From NCBI RefSeq assembly GCF_021545785.1, contig NZ_CP079801.1, positions 2,600,001 through 2,664,000 of the forward strand: a stretch of DNA of 64,000 nt, read 5' to 3'. Source of the DNA: Halopseudomonas maritima (GTDB lineage Bacteria > Pseudomonadota > Gammaproteobacteria > Pseudomonadales > Pseudomonadaceae). This document shows positions 25,030 to 34,828 of this stretch, piece after piece. The first letter of the stretch is position 1. Each line of letters begins with the position of its first letter. The translations under genes were made by a program, and so were the position numbers. The notes beneath the pieces are model-generated. The model was given only the letters and a program-made list of their open reading frames with translations. It was not told where the DNA came from and searched no databases.

Positions 25030-26382
25030 CTATTCAGAGATTGAAGCCGTGCCTGCAGTGCGTTTCGCGCTTGAGGTGAAGTGTTGCCTGGATTTGTAGA
25101 TGGGAAATAGAGACAAAAGGCAGATGGCACCGGGTACTAAAGACGTTAGCATTACTATGGCCAACAGGGCACTGTTGGTTTGCCCCACCAGCTCTCCTGC
25201 ACTGGACTCGACAAAGCCGCTGAGCTGCAGTCCAATACCGGCGAGCCCTGCCCCAAGACCTAGTCCGAGTTTCTGTCCGAGTACCCAGATGCCGGTAAAA
25301 GAGCCCTCCTCAGCTAGGCCCGAGCGTTGGCGTTCGGCCGCGACAATATCTGGCATGATGGCAAAGCAGAATAGTTGTTGGCCTGCATTGGCAATACCTA
25401 GGACGATAATGGCTAGCCAGAATCCCCAGAAACCGTCTTTTGCGAACCAGAATAGCGCCATTCCGAGCGCATAGAGGGTGGTGGCTAGGTAAAATCCGCG
25501 GTACTTGCCGCTCCAGCGGGCCAGCCGGGTCCAGAAGATGGTAGTAATTACAGTCAGGGTCATTACGCCGATAAAGATTTTGCTAACGGTTAGTTCCTCG
25601 TTACCCAGCCAGTACTTGTTGTAAAAGCTGATTAGTGAGGAATTTACGCTGACCGATACCATCTGGATAATGAAGCCCAACCAGAGCCAAGCGAACGCCG
25701 GCACTCGCAATGGCTGCAGCAGGCTGCCGCTGCTTTGCCGACTACGCTGGATTACTCGTCCGTTGCTGGTACCCAGCACCGTAGTGGTCATTGCGGCAAA
25801 GGACATGAGCCCGATTAGCAGGCCCATGGTGGCGAATGCTGGTCGTTCACCACCACCACTTTGAACTACCCAAGGTGCTAGTCCGCCGGCAAGCAGAAAG
25901 CCAACTGAAAGGAAAACGCTACGCCAGCCAGCTATTCTGGTCCGTGTTTTGCTGTCCTCAGTGACCTCGGCGAGCATGGTGATATAGGGCACTTCGAAGA
26001 GTGTATAGGCTGTAGTGGTGAGGGTGTAGAGAAGCAGTACCCAGATCAAAGCGCTGCGCCAGTGATTGAAATCAGGCGGGGAGAACAGGGCGATGAACCC
26101 AATTACGAACAGCACTGCGCCCACGGCCATGAATGGTCGGCGCCGCCCCCAGCGCGTATCTACTCGATCGGACCAGCGACCGATAAGAGGATCGGTGAAA
26201 AGCTCGATCAACTTCGGGAACAGCAGCGCCATTCCTGCAGCGCCGGGCGGAATGCTCAGCGCTTCTGTCATGAAATATAAAAGTAGAATCTGTGGGGCGA
26301 TGACGAATATCGCCGTGCCGATACTGCCCACGCCATAGGCAAGTTCAAAACTCAGCCCTGGGGTGCGCTTAGTTTTGGGCAT
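25030..26382 (-). CDS. MFS transporter of the GPH (sugar/cation symporter) type
   Basis: 450 aa with about twelve hydrophobic helices. The loop GRWSDRVDTRWGRRRPFMAVG (around residues 58-78) is the MFS_2/GPH signature, as in MelB-like symporters. Start at 26382 (caggag upstream); the frame is open a little further. It is the last gene of a minus-strand run: DUF1302, DUF1329, reductase, transporter. In such clusters it probably imports the substrate or exports a product; the substrate is unknown. Confidence 0.85.
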   Translation of the reverse strand: MPKTKRTPGLSFELAYGVGSIGTAIFVIAPQILLLYFMTEALSIPPGAAGMALLFPKLIELFTDPLIGRWSDRVDTRWGRRRPFMAVGAVLFVIGFIALFSPPDFNHWRSALIWVLLLYTLTTTAYTLFEVPYITMLAEVTEDSKTRTRIAGWRSVFLSVGFLLAGGLAPWVVQSGGGERPAFATMGLLIGLMSFAAMTTTVLGTSNGRVIQRSRQSSGSLLQPLRVPAFAWLWLGFIIQMVSVSVNSSLISFYNKYWLGNEELTVSKIFIGVMTLTVITTIFWTRLARWSGKYRGFYLATTLYALGMALFWFAKDGFWGFWLAIIVLGIANAGQQLFCFAIMPDIVAAERQRSGLAEEGSFTGIWVLGQKLGLGLGAGLAGIGLQLSGFVESSAGELVGQTNSALLAIVMLTSLVPGAICLLSLFPIYKSRQHFTSSAKRTAGTASISE

Positions 26383-26494
26383 GGTGAAGCTCCTGTTCAG
26401 GATGCGCCGACTGCCGGGCATGGCGATCATGACCGAGTCTCACAAAGAAATGGGCGAAAACCGAGGTGGCCTGAGGATGCCACCCCAGCTGGTT

Positions 26495-27658
26495 TTACGC
26501 TGTGACCACTGTTAGGCCTGCGCCTTGGGGGCCACAGAACGGGTCTAGAAGCTTGAAGAAGGTATCTGGGTCGATTACCTGTTCTGGCGCGAAAACGCCG
26601 AACTCCTTGATGTTACCGTTCTGTAGCAGCGGAAGGAAAAGGGCGTGGGGAATACCGGTAATGGTCGCCATGCCACCGACAGGTCGGTGGTTGATATAGG
26701 CTCCGGCGGTGGCAGGTTGGCCATTGCGGTAGCCGGCGGCAAAGGCAAGCGCACCGGGTACATCCGCCCGGTCCTTTTCTGCTAGTCTGGCCTGACGAGC
26801 TTCGCGACCACCCTCTCCGGCCAGCAGTCGCGCGGCATCATCTACGCTCATGTGCGCCATCGCTACAGCACTGGCTACCTGGCGCAGGTCGCTGGCGATA
26901 TCGTCGATGCCGAGCATGCCGTTGTAGCAGTTCTGCAACTGGGGAAAGCGACGTATCAGCGTGACAGCTTCCGGGTGGCCCAACGACCACACGTCGAGGT
27001 TACCGAGACCGGGAAATTCGATCGTCGAATGTTCCAGCGGGTCGGTATCAATGAACCGGCCTTGCCGCAGTACGCGAATCTTTTCGGATAGACAGTGCAT
27101 CAAATGTACTGCGGCGGCATCCACATGGCCGGTGGCAGGTAGCGGGGTGAAGCCGTCATCGTCATTGATCGCGCCCGAGAGCTTCCAGGCAGAGACCAGC
27201 GTATCCACTTGATCCAGGGTCTGGGCGGCCTTGACGCACAGCAGATTGATGATGCCGGGGCTGGCTCCCAGGCCGATGACCGCCTTGACCTGGTTCTGGC
27301 GGGCCCGTTCGTGCAGGGCGAGCATGTCCAGGGTCGGCTGCCAGTCATCACAGATGTCGCAGTAGTGTTTGCCCTCGTCGATAGCAGCGCTGAGTACCGG
27401 CACGCCAAAGCGGAAAAACGGGCCGGCGGAATTGAGCACGACATCTACATCGCGCATGGCAGCGCGCAGCGCCTGATTGTCGGTGATGTCCAAGTGCAGG
27501 TTGCGAACTCGAGGATCTTCGAGTGAAGCGACAAAGCGTTCGGCCAGTTCACCATCAATACCCGCAACGATAACTTCACTGATAAAATCATAAGTCAGCG
27601 CGGTGCGCACAGTTGCGCGCCCCATGCTGCCGCTTCCACCTATAGCTAATACTTTCAT
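26495..27658 (-). CDS. Saccharopine-dehydrogenase-like NAD(P)-binding oxidoreductase
   Basis: 387 aa. N-terminal Rossmann motif VLAIGGSGSMGRATV (residues 3-17), then VVLNSAGPFFRFG and YCDICDDWQ, both typical of the saccharopine dehydrogenase/trans-acting enoyl reductase group. The middle GLGASPGIINLLC also fits. Its reaction is a hydride transfer, but the true substrate is unlikely to be saccharopine because no lysine-pathway genes are present. aagga precedes the ATG. It lies in the catabolic cluster between the transporter and the DUF1329 gene. Confidence 0.8.
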   Translation of the reverse strand: MKVLAIGGSGSMGRATVRTALTYDFISEVIVAGIDGELAERFVASLEDPRVRNLHLDITDNQALRAAMRDVDVVLNSAGPFFRFGVPVLSAAIDEGKHYCDICDDWQPTLDMLALHERARQNQVKAVIGLGASPGIINLLCVKAAQTLDQVDTLVSAWKLSGAINDDDGFTPLPATGHVDAAAVHLMHCLSEKIRVLRQGRFIDTDPLEHSTIEFPGLGNLDVWSLGHPEAVTLIRRFPQLQNCYNGMLGIDDIASDLRQVASAVAMAHMSVDDAARLLAGEGGREARQARLAEKDRADVPGALAFAAGYRNGQPATAGAYINHRPVGGMATITGIPHALFLPLLQNGNIKEFGVFAPEQVIDPDTFFKLLDPFCGPQGAGLTVVTA

Positions 27659-27722
27659 GTTATTTCCTTTAGATGCTATGACCCGGCTGTTACCGAGTCG
27701 GTTACCTGTGGAGGGGAGTGAT

Positions 27723-29093
27723 TTAGCGCACCCCTTCGTTCCTCAGAGCTGCAGGGGTGAAGTCGGAAAACCTTGCGGGTATGCCAAATTCGAAGCTGTT
27801 GCGCTCCTCGTTCTTCATACCCAAGGCCAAATAGCGTCCAGCATTCAGGTCATATATGACTTCCAGGGTGTAGGCTGGGGTCTTGACGTGGTAATACTGC
27901 TGCATGTGTCCCTCGGCAACGCGCCATAGTTGGCCGCGACCGTCGTAGTGGTCCACATGGGCGAGCTGCCAGGTATCCTCGTCGAAGTACATTTGGCGCT
28001 GGGCATAGATGTGGCGTGCTTCGGGCTTGACTGTGGCGACGACTTCCCATACGCGATGCAATTCGTAGCGTACGTTTTCCTGATTCAGATGCCCCGCATG
28101 TATGATGTCTTCATACTTAAGGCTGGGAGAGTCCAGTTGGTAGCTGTTGTAGGGAATATACAGTTCACGCTTACCCACCAGCTTCCAGTCATATCGGTCC
28201 GGCGCACCACCGAACATATCGAAGTTGTCGGTAGTGCGAAGGCCGTCTGCGGCAGTACCGGGGCCATCGTAATCGACTTGAGGGGCGCGACGTACGCGAC
28301 GCTGGCCAGCGTTGTATAGCCAGGCCGAGCGAGGCTCTTTCAACTGATCCAATGTCTCGTAAACTAACAAAACGTTGCCGGCCAGTCGGGCTGGAGCGGT
28401 AACCTGCTGCTTGAAATACGAGATAATGTTGTCACCTTTGCCTTCTGGCAGATCAGGCAAGTCTTGGGGAGCCGCGACTGTCTCTTCAAAGCGAACTGGA
28501 ATGAAGGTACCGTTGGTACTTGGCGTTGCCTGCGTGATGATTCGCCGCATATTGCCGCCACGATAGCGGGTGATATGGTTCCACAATACCTGTAGGCCAT
28601 CCTGGGGGATCGGGAAAGCGTAATATCGGCTGTTCTGAAAGTTGCCTACAGCGTAACCGTTGTTCTCTGCTGTAGTCTCTAGGGCGCTTATTTTAATCCG
28701 GTTGTATATATCGTCTGGCAGAGCAGCGCTGCGCCGGCTTGGATAAATCGGCATTGTGAAAGTGGCCGGGTAACGATTGAACATAGCGATTTGTCCGGGC
28801 GTCAGCTTGTCACGATATTGCTCCAGGTTGGCAGCGGTGATTATGAATAATGGCTTGTCATCGGCGAAGGGGTTTTCCAGAAAACCCTTGGCATCGACTT
28901 GGCCGGCATTGGTTACCAGCCCGCCAGTCCATTCTGGGATGGTGCCCTCAGCATTGCCAGCACGCTCTGCACCGATAGGGGTCAGGTCTTTGCCCAAGCG
29001 CTCAGCTTGCTCGCTTGAAACTGCCGATAAAGCATGTGGGGACGCGGCAGCCAACAAGCTCACCGCGACGTAGGTGAAGATAGTCGTTTTCAT
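27723..29093 (-). CDS. DUF1329 exported protein
   Basis: 456 aa. A signal peptide (residues about 1-24, ending HALSA) is followed by the DUF1329 pattern SSEQAERLGKDLTPIGAERAGN and PEWTGGL, and later WLYNAGQRRVRRAP and DGLRTTDNFDMF. DUF1329 proteins resemble the LolB-like fold and nearly always accompany DUF1302 proteins. They are thought to help handle or move hydrophobic substrates at the outer membrane. Just downstream of the DUF1302 gene (28 nt), so they form an operon. Confidence 0.87.
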   Translation of the reverse strand: MKTTIFTYVAVSLLAAASPHALSAVSSEQAERLGKDLTPIGAERAGNAEGTIPEWTGGLVTNAGQVDAKGFLENPFADDKPLFIITAANLEQYRDKLTPGQIAMFNRYPATFTMPIYPSRRSAALPDDIYNRIKISALETTAENNGYAVGNFQNSRYYAFPIPQDGLQVLWNHITRYRGGNMRRIITQATPSTNGTFIPVRFEETVAAPQDLPDLPEGKGDNIISYFKQQVTAPARLAGNVLLVYETLDQLKEPRSAWLYNAGQRRVRRAPQVDYDGPGTAADGLRTTDNFDMFGGAPDRYDWKLVGKRELYIPYNSYQLDSPSLKYEDIIHAGHLNQENVRYELHRVWEVVATVKPEARHIYAQRQMYFDEDTWQLAHVDHYDGRGQLWRVAEGHMQQYYHVKTPAYTLEVIYDLNAGRYLALGMKNEERNSFEFGIPARFSDFTPAALRNEGVR

Positions 29094-29120
29094 GGTTATC
29101 TCTCGTCTGCGTACAGGAAA

Positions 29121-30899
29121 TCAGAAGCTCACGCCGAGGCTCAGCGCAATAAAATCTCGATCAACTTCGGTGTTGTAACGCCCGCCGAAAAAGTTGGTGT
29201 AGTTGAGGCTGGCGCTGTACTTGTTTAGGTAGTTGGCGTCGAGCCCGAGGCTAATAGCTTTGGCCCCTTCGATGAAGTTGTCGTTGGGACCATAGCCGGA
29301 TACGTCATGTGACCAGGCCAAGTTGGGTTCTAGGTTGATGCCGGCAATGACATCGCTGTACTCAAGGCTGGCGGCCAACTGGTAGCCCCAGGCGTTGGTT
29401 GTGGTATAGCCTTTTCTTCGAGTGTCACCGAATACAGTATCTCGGCCGTAGCGGAGCTGGCGTGTGCTTTCCAGGCCGGATGTATGGGTTAGCGCTGCCT
29501 CGCCTACCAGTACCATTTGTTCTGCGCCGAGGACCTGATCGAAGGTGTGGATTAGCGTAGATTGCACTTGGCTGACTTCTTTGCGCTTATAACCGCGGAC
29601 CTGACCGCCGGGTTCAACCCCCAGATTGGATATGGCCGGATCTACTGGAGTCAGTAGACCTAGAGTCATATCCGCGGCGTTAAAGCTAACCGGCGCGTTG
29701 GGACGGTAACTGATCTCACCGCTCCACGCTGTGCCACTAGGCAGGGTAGTGGCGAAGCTAACACCGAATAGGCGTATATCCTCGGGATAATCCATGAAGT
29801 ACCTTGCACTGCCTAACACAGTTGCTGCCGTCAGCCCTTCCAGTGTCGCCGGGTCGGTTACGCCCATACCTATCGCGCTGCCGATGATATCGTTGAGGCT
29901 TGCATAGGTGCTCAGTGGTGCGGCTTGGTATGCCAAAAAGGGGACGCGGCTATGGTAGTTCATGGCAAAAAAGCCGAACTCTGTACTGTCAGTTTGCAAA
30001 CGGAGCGCAAGCCCCCACTGACCACCATCTCGGGCCTCGCGATCTTTGAGGCGGGGAATCAATACCCCTTCTGCACCACCCGGATACGCCTGACCATGGA
30101 TTGCCGCGATGGGTGATAAAGCCATAAGGTCGCCATCAAGCACAGTGAAGTTATCTGCGCAACCTGGCGCGGCGACATCGGAGCTGAAGAAGGTGCCACA
30201 GTTGTCTAAAATGTAGGGCTCCCACTTCAATTGATAGAATGCCTCCAAGTTCACAGTGTTGCTCAACCGTTGCGAGGCAAAGACCATCGGCACTGGTACC
30301 AAACCCTCTTTTAGTTCAGCCCCTGGACGGCGCAAAGCAGCGACATCCCAAGGATTCACAGAGTTAATACCTCCGCCTATAAAGGTGCTTTCGCCCCAGC
30401 TGACTACCTGCTGGCCAAGCCGCAGGTGGCCTGGCATATTTCCTAGGTAATAGTTGTGATAGACGAACGCGTCTAACAGGTCATAACCTGAGGATTTGGC
30501 GGCTGGTGAGCGTCCTTGGTCGCTTATCTGCTTGAAGGTGCGCGACTCGTCTTTAAGCTCGAAGTCGTACCAGTATTTGCCGCGGAAAAAAGCCCCACTA
30601 TCCTCGTATCGGAACTCAAGGTCGTGGACCCCTTTAAAGATTTTGGAGAAGGTTTCACCGCGCTTGAAGTTCATGCGGCCATCATCCCCGGTGGAAGATG
30701 CGCCATGACCGCCGTTGTTGGTGTCGATTAGTCTGCTGCTGGGCTTGCTGGTACTCCAGCTGGCACCAATCGATAGCTGTGAGTCCAGGCTACCTTGGAC
30801 CTGACCTATATCGAAGTCCACCGCCTGGGCTGCGGTGGCAACACCAATCGCCGCCGTAAGCACACCCAAACGGGATACTGAGCGTAGATTATTGTTCAT
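29121..30899 (-). CDS. DUF1302 outer-membrane protein
   Basis: 592 aa. After a signal peptide (GVLTAAIGVATAAQA), residues VDFDIGQVQGSLDSQLSIGASWS form the standard DUF1302 beginning, and the protein ends in an aromatic beta-strand (DFIALSLGVSF) as in outer-membrane barrels. It is a probable channel or binding barrel for hydrophobic substrates, working with DUF1329. The ATG at 30899 has ggag upstream. First gene of the minus-strand operon, divergent from the LuxR-type regulator that likely controls it. Confidence 0.87.
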   Translation of the reverse strand: MNNNLRSVSRLGVLTAAIGVATAAQAVDFDIGQVQGSLDSQLSIGASWSTSKPSSRLIDTNNGGHGASSTGDDGRMNFKRGETFSKIFKGVHDLEFRYEDSGAFFRGKYWYDFELKDESRTFKQISDQGRSPAAKSSGYDLLDAFVYHNYYLGNMPGHLRLGQQVVSWGESTFIGGGINSVNPWDVAALRRPGAELKEGLVPVPMVFASQRLSNTVNLEAFYQLKWEPYILDNCGTFFSSDVAAPGCADNFTVLDGDLMALSPIAAIHGQAYPGGAEGVLIPRLKDREARDGGQWGLALRLQTDSTEFGFFAMNYHSRVPFLAYQAAPLSTYASLNDIIGSAIGMGVTDPATLEGLTAATVLGSARYFMDYPEDIRLFGVSFATTLPSGTAWSGEISYRPNAPVSFNAADMTLGLLTPVDPAISNLGVEPGGQVRGYKRKEVSQVQSTLIHTFDQVLGAEQMVLVGEAALTHTSGLESTRQLRYGRDTVFGDTRRKGYTTTNAWGYQLAASLEYSDVIAGINLEPNLAWSHDVSGYGPNDNFIEGAKAISLGLDANYLNKYSASLNYTNFFGGRYNTEVDRDFIALSLGVSF

Positions 30900-31209
30900 T
30901 GTCGTGAGCTCCATTCAAGCTGTTTAAGCAGAGTGATTGAAGCGCGTTGGAGAAGGGGTGATTAGTCCCCGAAAGAGCTCATTTGCGTACTAGTTCTTTA
31001 GGATTAATGCACTGTGCTATGGTGCTTTTCTTCTGTGTGGTCGCAGTCCCGCCAGGCGATGCCCTATGGAAGAGCGCTTTCAGCGGTAGCCGATCATCCC
31101 GGTAGGTTAGAACATTCGACTGTGCTTCTAGATGGGCCGTTTTGTACGGCATCAGACGTTTTATGGTAAGAATGTGTTCCGCCTTTGTTTGTGCTGGAAC
31201 ATTCTCGAT
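30900..31209. promoter_or_regulatory. Divergent promoter region of the DUF1302 operon and luxR-type gene
   Basis: About 310 nt. The word gaacattc occurs at 31110-31117 and 31197-31204, the second just before the regulator start, and a related gaatgtgttcc lies between. These may be regulator sites, but the case is weak. Confidence 0.45.
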
Positions 31210-33723
31210 ATGGACTTTTCCGCGAACTTGCCCCCTCGGCTACCGCGCCCACACATTCCGCGCCCCCGCCTAAGCAGACCGATATTGCAGGCTCATGCTC
31301 GTGTATTGCTCTTCTGCGCACCGGCCGGTACCGGCAAAACGGTATTGCTGCTGGAATGTCTGCAGCAGTTGCCAACAGAGGCCACGGTGCACTGGGTGCC
31401 GCAGTTGGCTAGTCTGAGTGATCCAGAGACCTTGATGCAGCAGCTGGGGAGTGTCTTTGGGGTAGATGTGAGGTCATTTTCAAGCTTGGCTCGGCTGCTG
31501 AGTAATCAGGATGAAGCCGTGCACCTAGTGCTGGATGACTATTGTAGGAAACCCGTTGCTGGGGTGGATGACCTGCTAGTGCAGTTGATTCAAGCAAGTT
31601 CTCCGTCTATTACCTGGTGGGTGAGTTGCCGCCGCCCCTTGTCTGAAGTCTTCAGTCGTCTCGCCGTGCAGGGTGATGTATTCCAGACGGGTGGTTGGTC
31701 GACCATGGCGTTCACCTCTGTGGAGAGGCAGGCTTTGCTGGATTGTGGCGCTTTAGACTTGCCAAGCAGACAGCAACTGGCCATTGCCCGGCAGACCGAG
31801 GGTTGGTGCATTGCCGTACGGAGTTTTCTGACTGCGGACCGCGCGGACCTGCAACCGCACTGGCCGGCCTCGCTGCGGCAGTATCTTGAGAGTGAGCTGT
31901 TGGTACAGCTGAGCGATGAAGAGCGTGATTTGTGGTTGCTGCTGGCACAACTTGGTCGGTTTTGCGCGGCGTTAGTAGCTTACGTTACCGGGGGGCGTGA
32001 GTTTGATTGCGCGCTCCGGTTGCAGGGGCTGGTGGAGTTGGGTGCTTACATTGAACCTTTAGGTGAAAGCGGTTTTTGGTACTGCATGCATGAGCCAGTG
32101 CGCCAGATGGTCAATTGCTGGGCTGGTGTCCCGGCGTCAGGACACCAGCGTGCCAGCCAATGGTATGCAGGCCAGGGCCATTGGCAGCTAGCTGTGGAGC
32201 ATGCGTTACATGCCGGCCGGGAGGCGGAGGCGCTCAGCATGGTGCAGTGGGTTTCTGATGAGCAGTCCATGAGCGGCGATAACGTTACTGTGCTTAGACG
32301 TCTGCAGGAGATGGTGCCCGAGGACATCCTGCCGAGCTCGCCGCGATTGGTGGCGCTGCTGGCCGGTGCTCAGATTTTCACTGGGCAGTTACGAGAAGCG
32401 GCTATGACCATGGAGCACTTTGCCAAGTTCATGCCCCAGCCTAGTGCCGAGCTGGAGGCCGCCATCGTCACCCAGTGGCAGGTGTTCTGTGGTTGGAGTC
32501 ATCACCTCGAGGGGCGGCGCGAGCAAGCTCTTCCTCTGCTTGAACAGGGCTTGCAACAGACCGGGGAAGCCTTCTGGGAGCTGGGACTGACCTGCTACAG
32601 CGCTTTAACCCAGCAGGCTCTCTTGATTGCCGATCTGGAACTTGCGCAGCGCTTGAGCCGGACCGGCCTGCGCCAGGCCAGGCAGCGGAGAAGCGTGGTG
32701 CTGGAAGCCTATCTGGAGCTGGACCATGCGCAGCTGCTGGAGCACCGTGGTGCATTGCTTGAAGCCGAACGGGTGTTGCAGCAAGCATGTCTGCTGCTCA
32801 ATGAGGATGATATCAATCAGAGTCCAGTGCTGGGCCGTATCCATCTGCGGCTGGGGCAGCTCATGTTGCGCCAGGGCAAGCTGGCTGCTGCGCACCGCTA
32901 TTTCACCTGCGGCCTGCAGGAGACCCTGCGCTGGGGCGACCATCGCGCATTCTACGGGTATTGCGGTCTGGCTTTCATCGCCTTGGGGGCGCATAACGAT
33001 GCCGCTGCTCTGGATTACTTACAGGATGCCGAGCGCTGCATGCAGCGCAATCATATTCCAGATGAGGTCTATCGCCCGTACCTGTCGTTTGCCAGCAGCA
33101 TAGTTCGTTTGTATCAGGGGCGCTTCCAGCTTGCGCAAGAAGCGCTTGGCGAGTTGCTGCGCGACTACGCAGACCAGCCAAGCCTGACGCCACCACCGGC
33201 TTCATTCGAGATGCTCCAGCGCTGCCAGCTATACCAATCCATCGCGTGGATGCTGCTGGGGCAGTATCAGAAGGCTATTGCTCAGATACAGGATGTGCTG
33301 GCCTACGCGCTGCAGCGCGGCCTGATCACCCTCAGCGCGGAAAGCCAGGCGTTGTTGAAGCTGGCTCAATACGGGGCGGCCTGTCACATGCCGAGCCTGT
33401 CGCAGATAGAAGCTCTGTTCAAGCCTTGCCATGACCTGGGATTGTTTGGCATCTCCGATGAAATGTGCCGGCTGTTTCCTGAGTTGTTGGGTAGATATAC
33501 CGAGCGTGGAATTGAAGCTCAGGAAGAGCTGCTGAGCGCACGCGAGGTGGAAGTGCTGAGGTTGGTGGCTGCCGGGTTGGCCAGCAAGCAGATCGCCGAC
33601 CAGTTGTTTATTTCGTTGCATACGGTCAAGGCGCATTTGCAACGGATATACAAGAAGCTTGGTGTGGTTAGGCGCACACAGGCGATTGCCAAGGCAAAAC
33701 TGCTTGGTATCTTCCTGGAGTAG
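31210..33723 (+). CDS. MalT-like LuxR-family ATP-dependent regulator (LAL type)
   Basis: 837 aa. Walker A CAPAGTGKTVLL is near residues 39-50, followed by a NACHT/STAND-like NTPase region (VHLVLDDYCRKP as a Walker B-like strand). Long TPR-like helical repeats occupy the middle. A C-terminal LuxR helix-turn-helix starts at LLSAREVEVLRLVAAGLASKQIADQLF and includes SLHTVKAHLQRIYKKLGV. Such proteins need an inducer to oligomerise and activate. It is divergent from the DUF1302-DUF1329-reductase-transporter operon, its probable target. The upstream frame opens at 31132, but the ATG at 31210 gives the family N-terminus (LPRPHIPRPRLSRPIL). Confidence 0.88.
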   Translation: MDFSANLPPRLPRPHIPRPRLSRPILQAHARVLLFCAPAGTGKTVLLLECLQQLPTEATVHWVPQLASLSDPETLMQQLGSVFGVDVRSFSSLARLLSNQDEAVHLVLDDYCRKPVAGVDDLLVQLIQASSPSITWWVSCRRPLSEVFSRLAVQGDVFQTGGWSTMAFTSVERQALLDCGALDLPSRQQLAIARQTEGWCIAVRSFLTADRADLQPHWPASLRQYLESELLVQLSDEERDLWLLLAQLGRFCAALVAYVTGGREFDCALRLQGLVELGAYIEPLGESGFWYCMHEPVRQMVNCWAGVPASGHQRASQWYAGQGHWQLAVEHALHAGREAEALSMVQWVSDEQSMSGDNVTVLRRLQEMVPEDILPSSPRLVALLAGAQIFTGQLREAAMTMEHFAKFMPQPSAELEAAIVTQWQVFCGWSHHLEGRREQALPLLEQGLQQTGEAFWELGLTCYSALTQQALLIADLELAQRLSRTGLRQARQRRSVVLEAYLELDHAQLLEHRGALLEAERVLQQACLLLNEDDINQSPVLGRIHLRLGQLMLRQGKLAAAHRYFTCGLQETLRWGDHRAFYGYCGLAFIALGAHNDAAALDYLQDAERCMQRNHIPDEVYRPYLSFASSIVRLYQGRFQLAQEALGELLRDYADQPSLTPPPASFEMLQRCQLYQSIAWMLLGQYQKAIAQIQDVLAYALQRGLITLSAESQALLKLAQYGAACHMPSLSQIEALFKPCHDLGLFGISDEMCRLFPELLGRYTERGIEAQEELLSAREVEVLRLVAAGLASKQIADQLFISLHTVKAHLQRIYKKLGVVRRTQAIAKAKLLGIFLE

Positions 33724-34280
33724 GTCCATATAAAAGATACCTTTACTCTGGGAGCTTTGTACCGGTGCAGGGTTTGTTTGCGCTTAATTGCCAGTCGAGC
33801 CTGACTTGTTTTGCCCAGCTAGGTTTTCACCTTGCGTTCCATAGCTGATCAAGCCAGGTGGTGAATGCAGGGCTGAGTAGCTGGCGCTGCATTTACCATT
33901 CTGACTTGGTGGGAACATGTCCAGGGCGGATCGTACTTTTTCCCCGGCGTTGGTTGCTTTAATTGGACTGCACAGCCGCGGGCGATCAGGTGTCCGATCA
34001 TGAATATCTTGCTGGTCTTGCACAGCCGAATGATAGATCCTAACTGGCACGAGCTGTAATGCCTGTCTGTGGTGTGAGAAGAAGCCTTCCTCAATGCCCT
34101 CGAAAGGTGCTGGTTCCGTGTAGGGCAGGGCGTCTGGCTTCTGAAGAGCTTATTAAAGAAAGAATTTGTATTTGATCGGCCTAGTACGGGTGTTTTGAGT
34201 AAGTCACTGACATGCCATCATAACGCCGCCGGTTCACTCAACAGTTAGTCACCAAGTTCAAATTTCAAGGAGATTCCTGC
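33724..34280. other. Intergenic region with the right 37-bp repeat
   Basis: About 557 nt between the regulator and the DUF4259 gene. Minus-strand open frames exist (33784-34050 and 33849-34094) but match no known family and overlap each other. I treat them as decayed or non-coding sequence. The 37-bp repeat lies at 33838-33874. Confidence 0.5.
33838..33874. repeat. 37-bp direct repeat, right copy
   Basis: Matches 24806-24842 at 35 of 37 positions, same orientation, about 9.0 kb apart. See the left copy. Confidence 0.85.
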
Positions 34281-34691
34281 ATGGGAGCTTGGTCGCACAA
34301 CCCGTTCGGCAATGACACTGCTTGCGATTGGGCATATGGCCTTGATGAGCGGCGAGACTTTTCACTGATTACCGAAGCTATCCAAGCTGTTCTCGACAAT
34401 GGCAGCGACTACCTTGACTCAGATCTAGCCAGTGAGGCTGTCGCCGCTGCGGAGATTCTTGCTAAGGCCCTTGGGCGCAGCACGCAGACTGATAGCAACT
34501 CCGAAGAGGTAGATGCCTGGATCAAATCCATCACTGCCAAACCCTCCCAAGACTTGCTGTCCAAGACCAATGGAGCGCTCGTGCGCTTCATGGGGCCTGA
34601 CTCTGAACTGAGGGAGCTGTGGGAGGAGAGTGAGGATTTTGGGAGCTGGGAGTCATCAATCAAGGCGCTGCAGTCAGCTCTTGGTTTCTAA
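34281..34691 (+). CDS. DUF4259 domain protein
   Basis: 136 aa, the usual length. The N-terminus MGAWSHNPFGNDTACDWAYGL is the family hallmark (MGAW..xPFxND.A.DW). The rest is helical and acidic (EAVAAAEILAKALG, ELRELWEESEDFGSW). Function is unknown; relatives are common in accessory regions and often stand alone or near toxin-immunity and defence genes. aaggag precedes the ATG by 8 nt. Confidence 0.85.
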   Translation: MGAWSHNPFGNDTACDWAYGLDERRDFSLITEAIQAVLDNGSDYLDSDLASEAVAAAEILAKALGRSTQTDSNSEEVDAWIKSITAKPSQDLLSKTNGALVRFMGPDSELRELWEESEDFGSWESSIKALQSALGF

Positions 34692-34828
34692 TGATGCATT
34701 CAAGCCGAAGCTGCTTCGTGGCTCGACTTAGCTCAGGCGTTGGGCGAACCCCGTATGAGTTGTGAGTACGCCGGACTGATCAGAGACACCATGACTAAGG
34801 TTTCGCGCTGTGCAAGTCTTACAACACC

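Noticed and set aside
33784..34094. Two overlapping minus-strand open frames after the LuxR-type gene
   Set aside because: They overlap in different frames, match nothing recognised and contain the 37-bp repeat; more likely decayed or non-coding.
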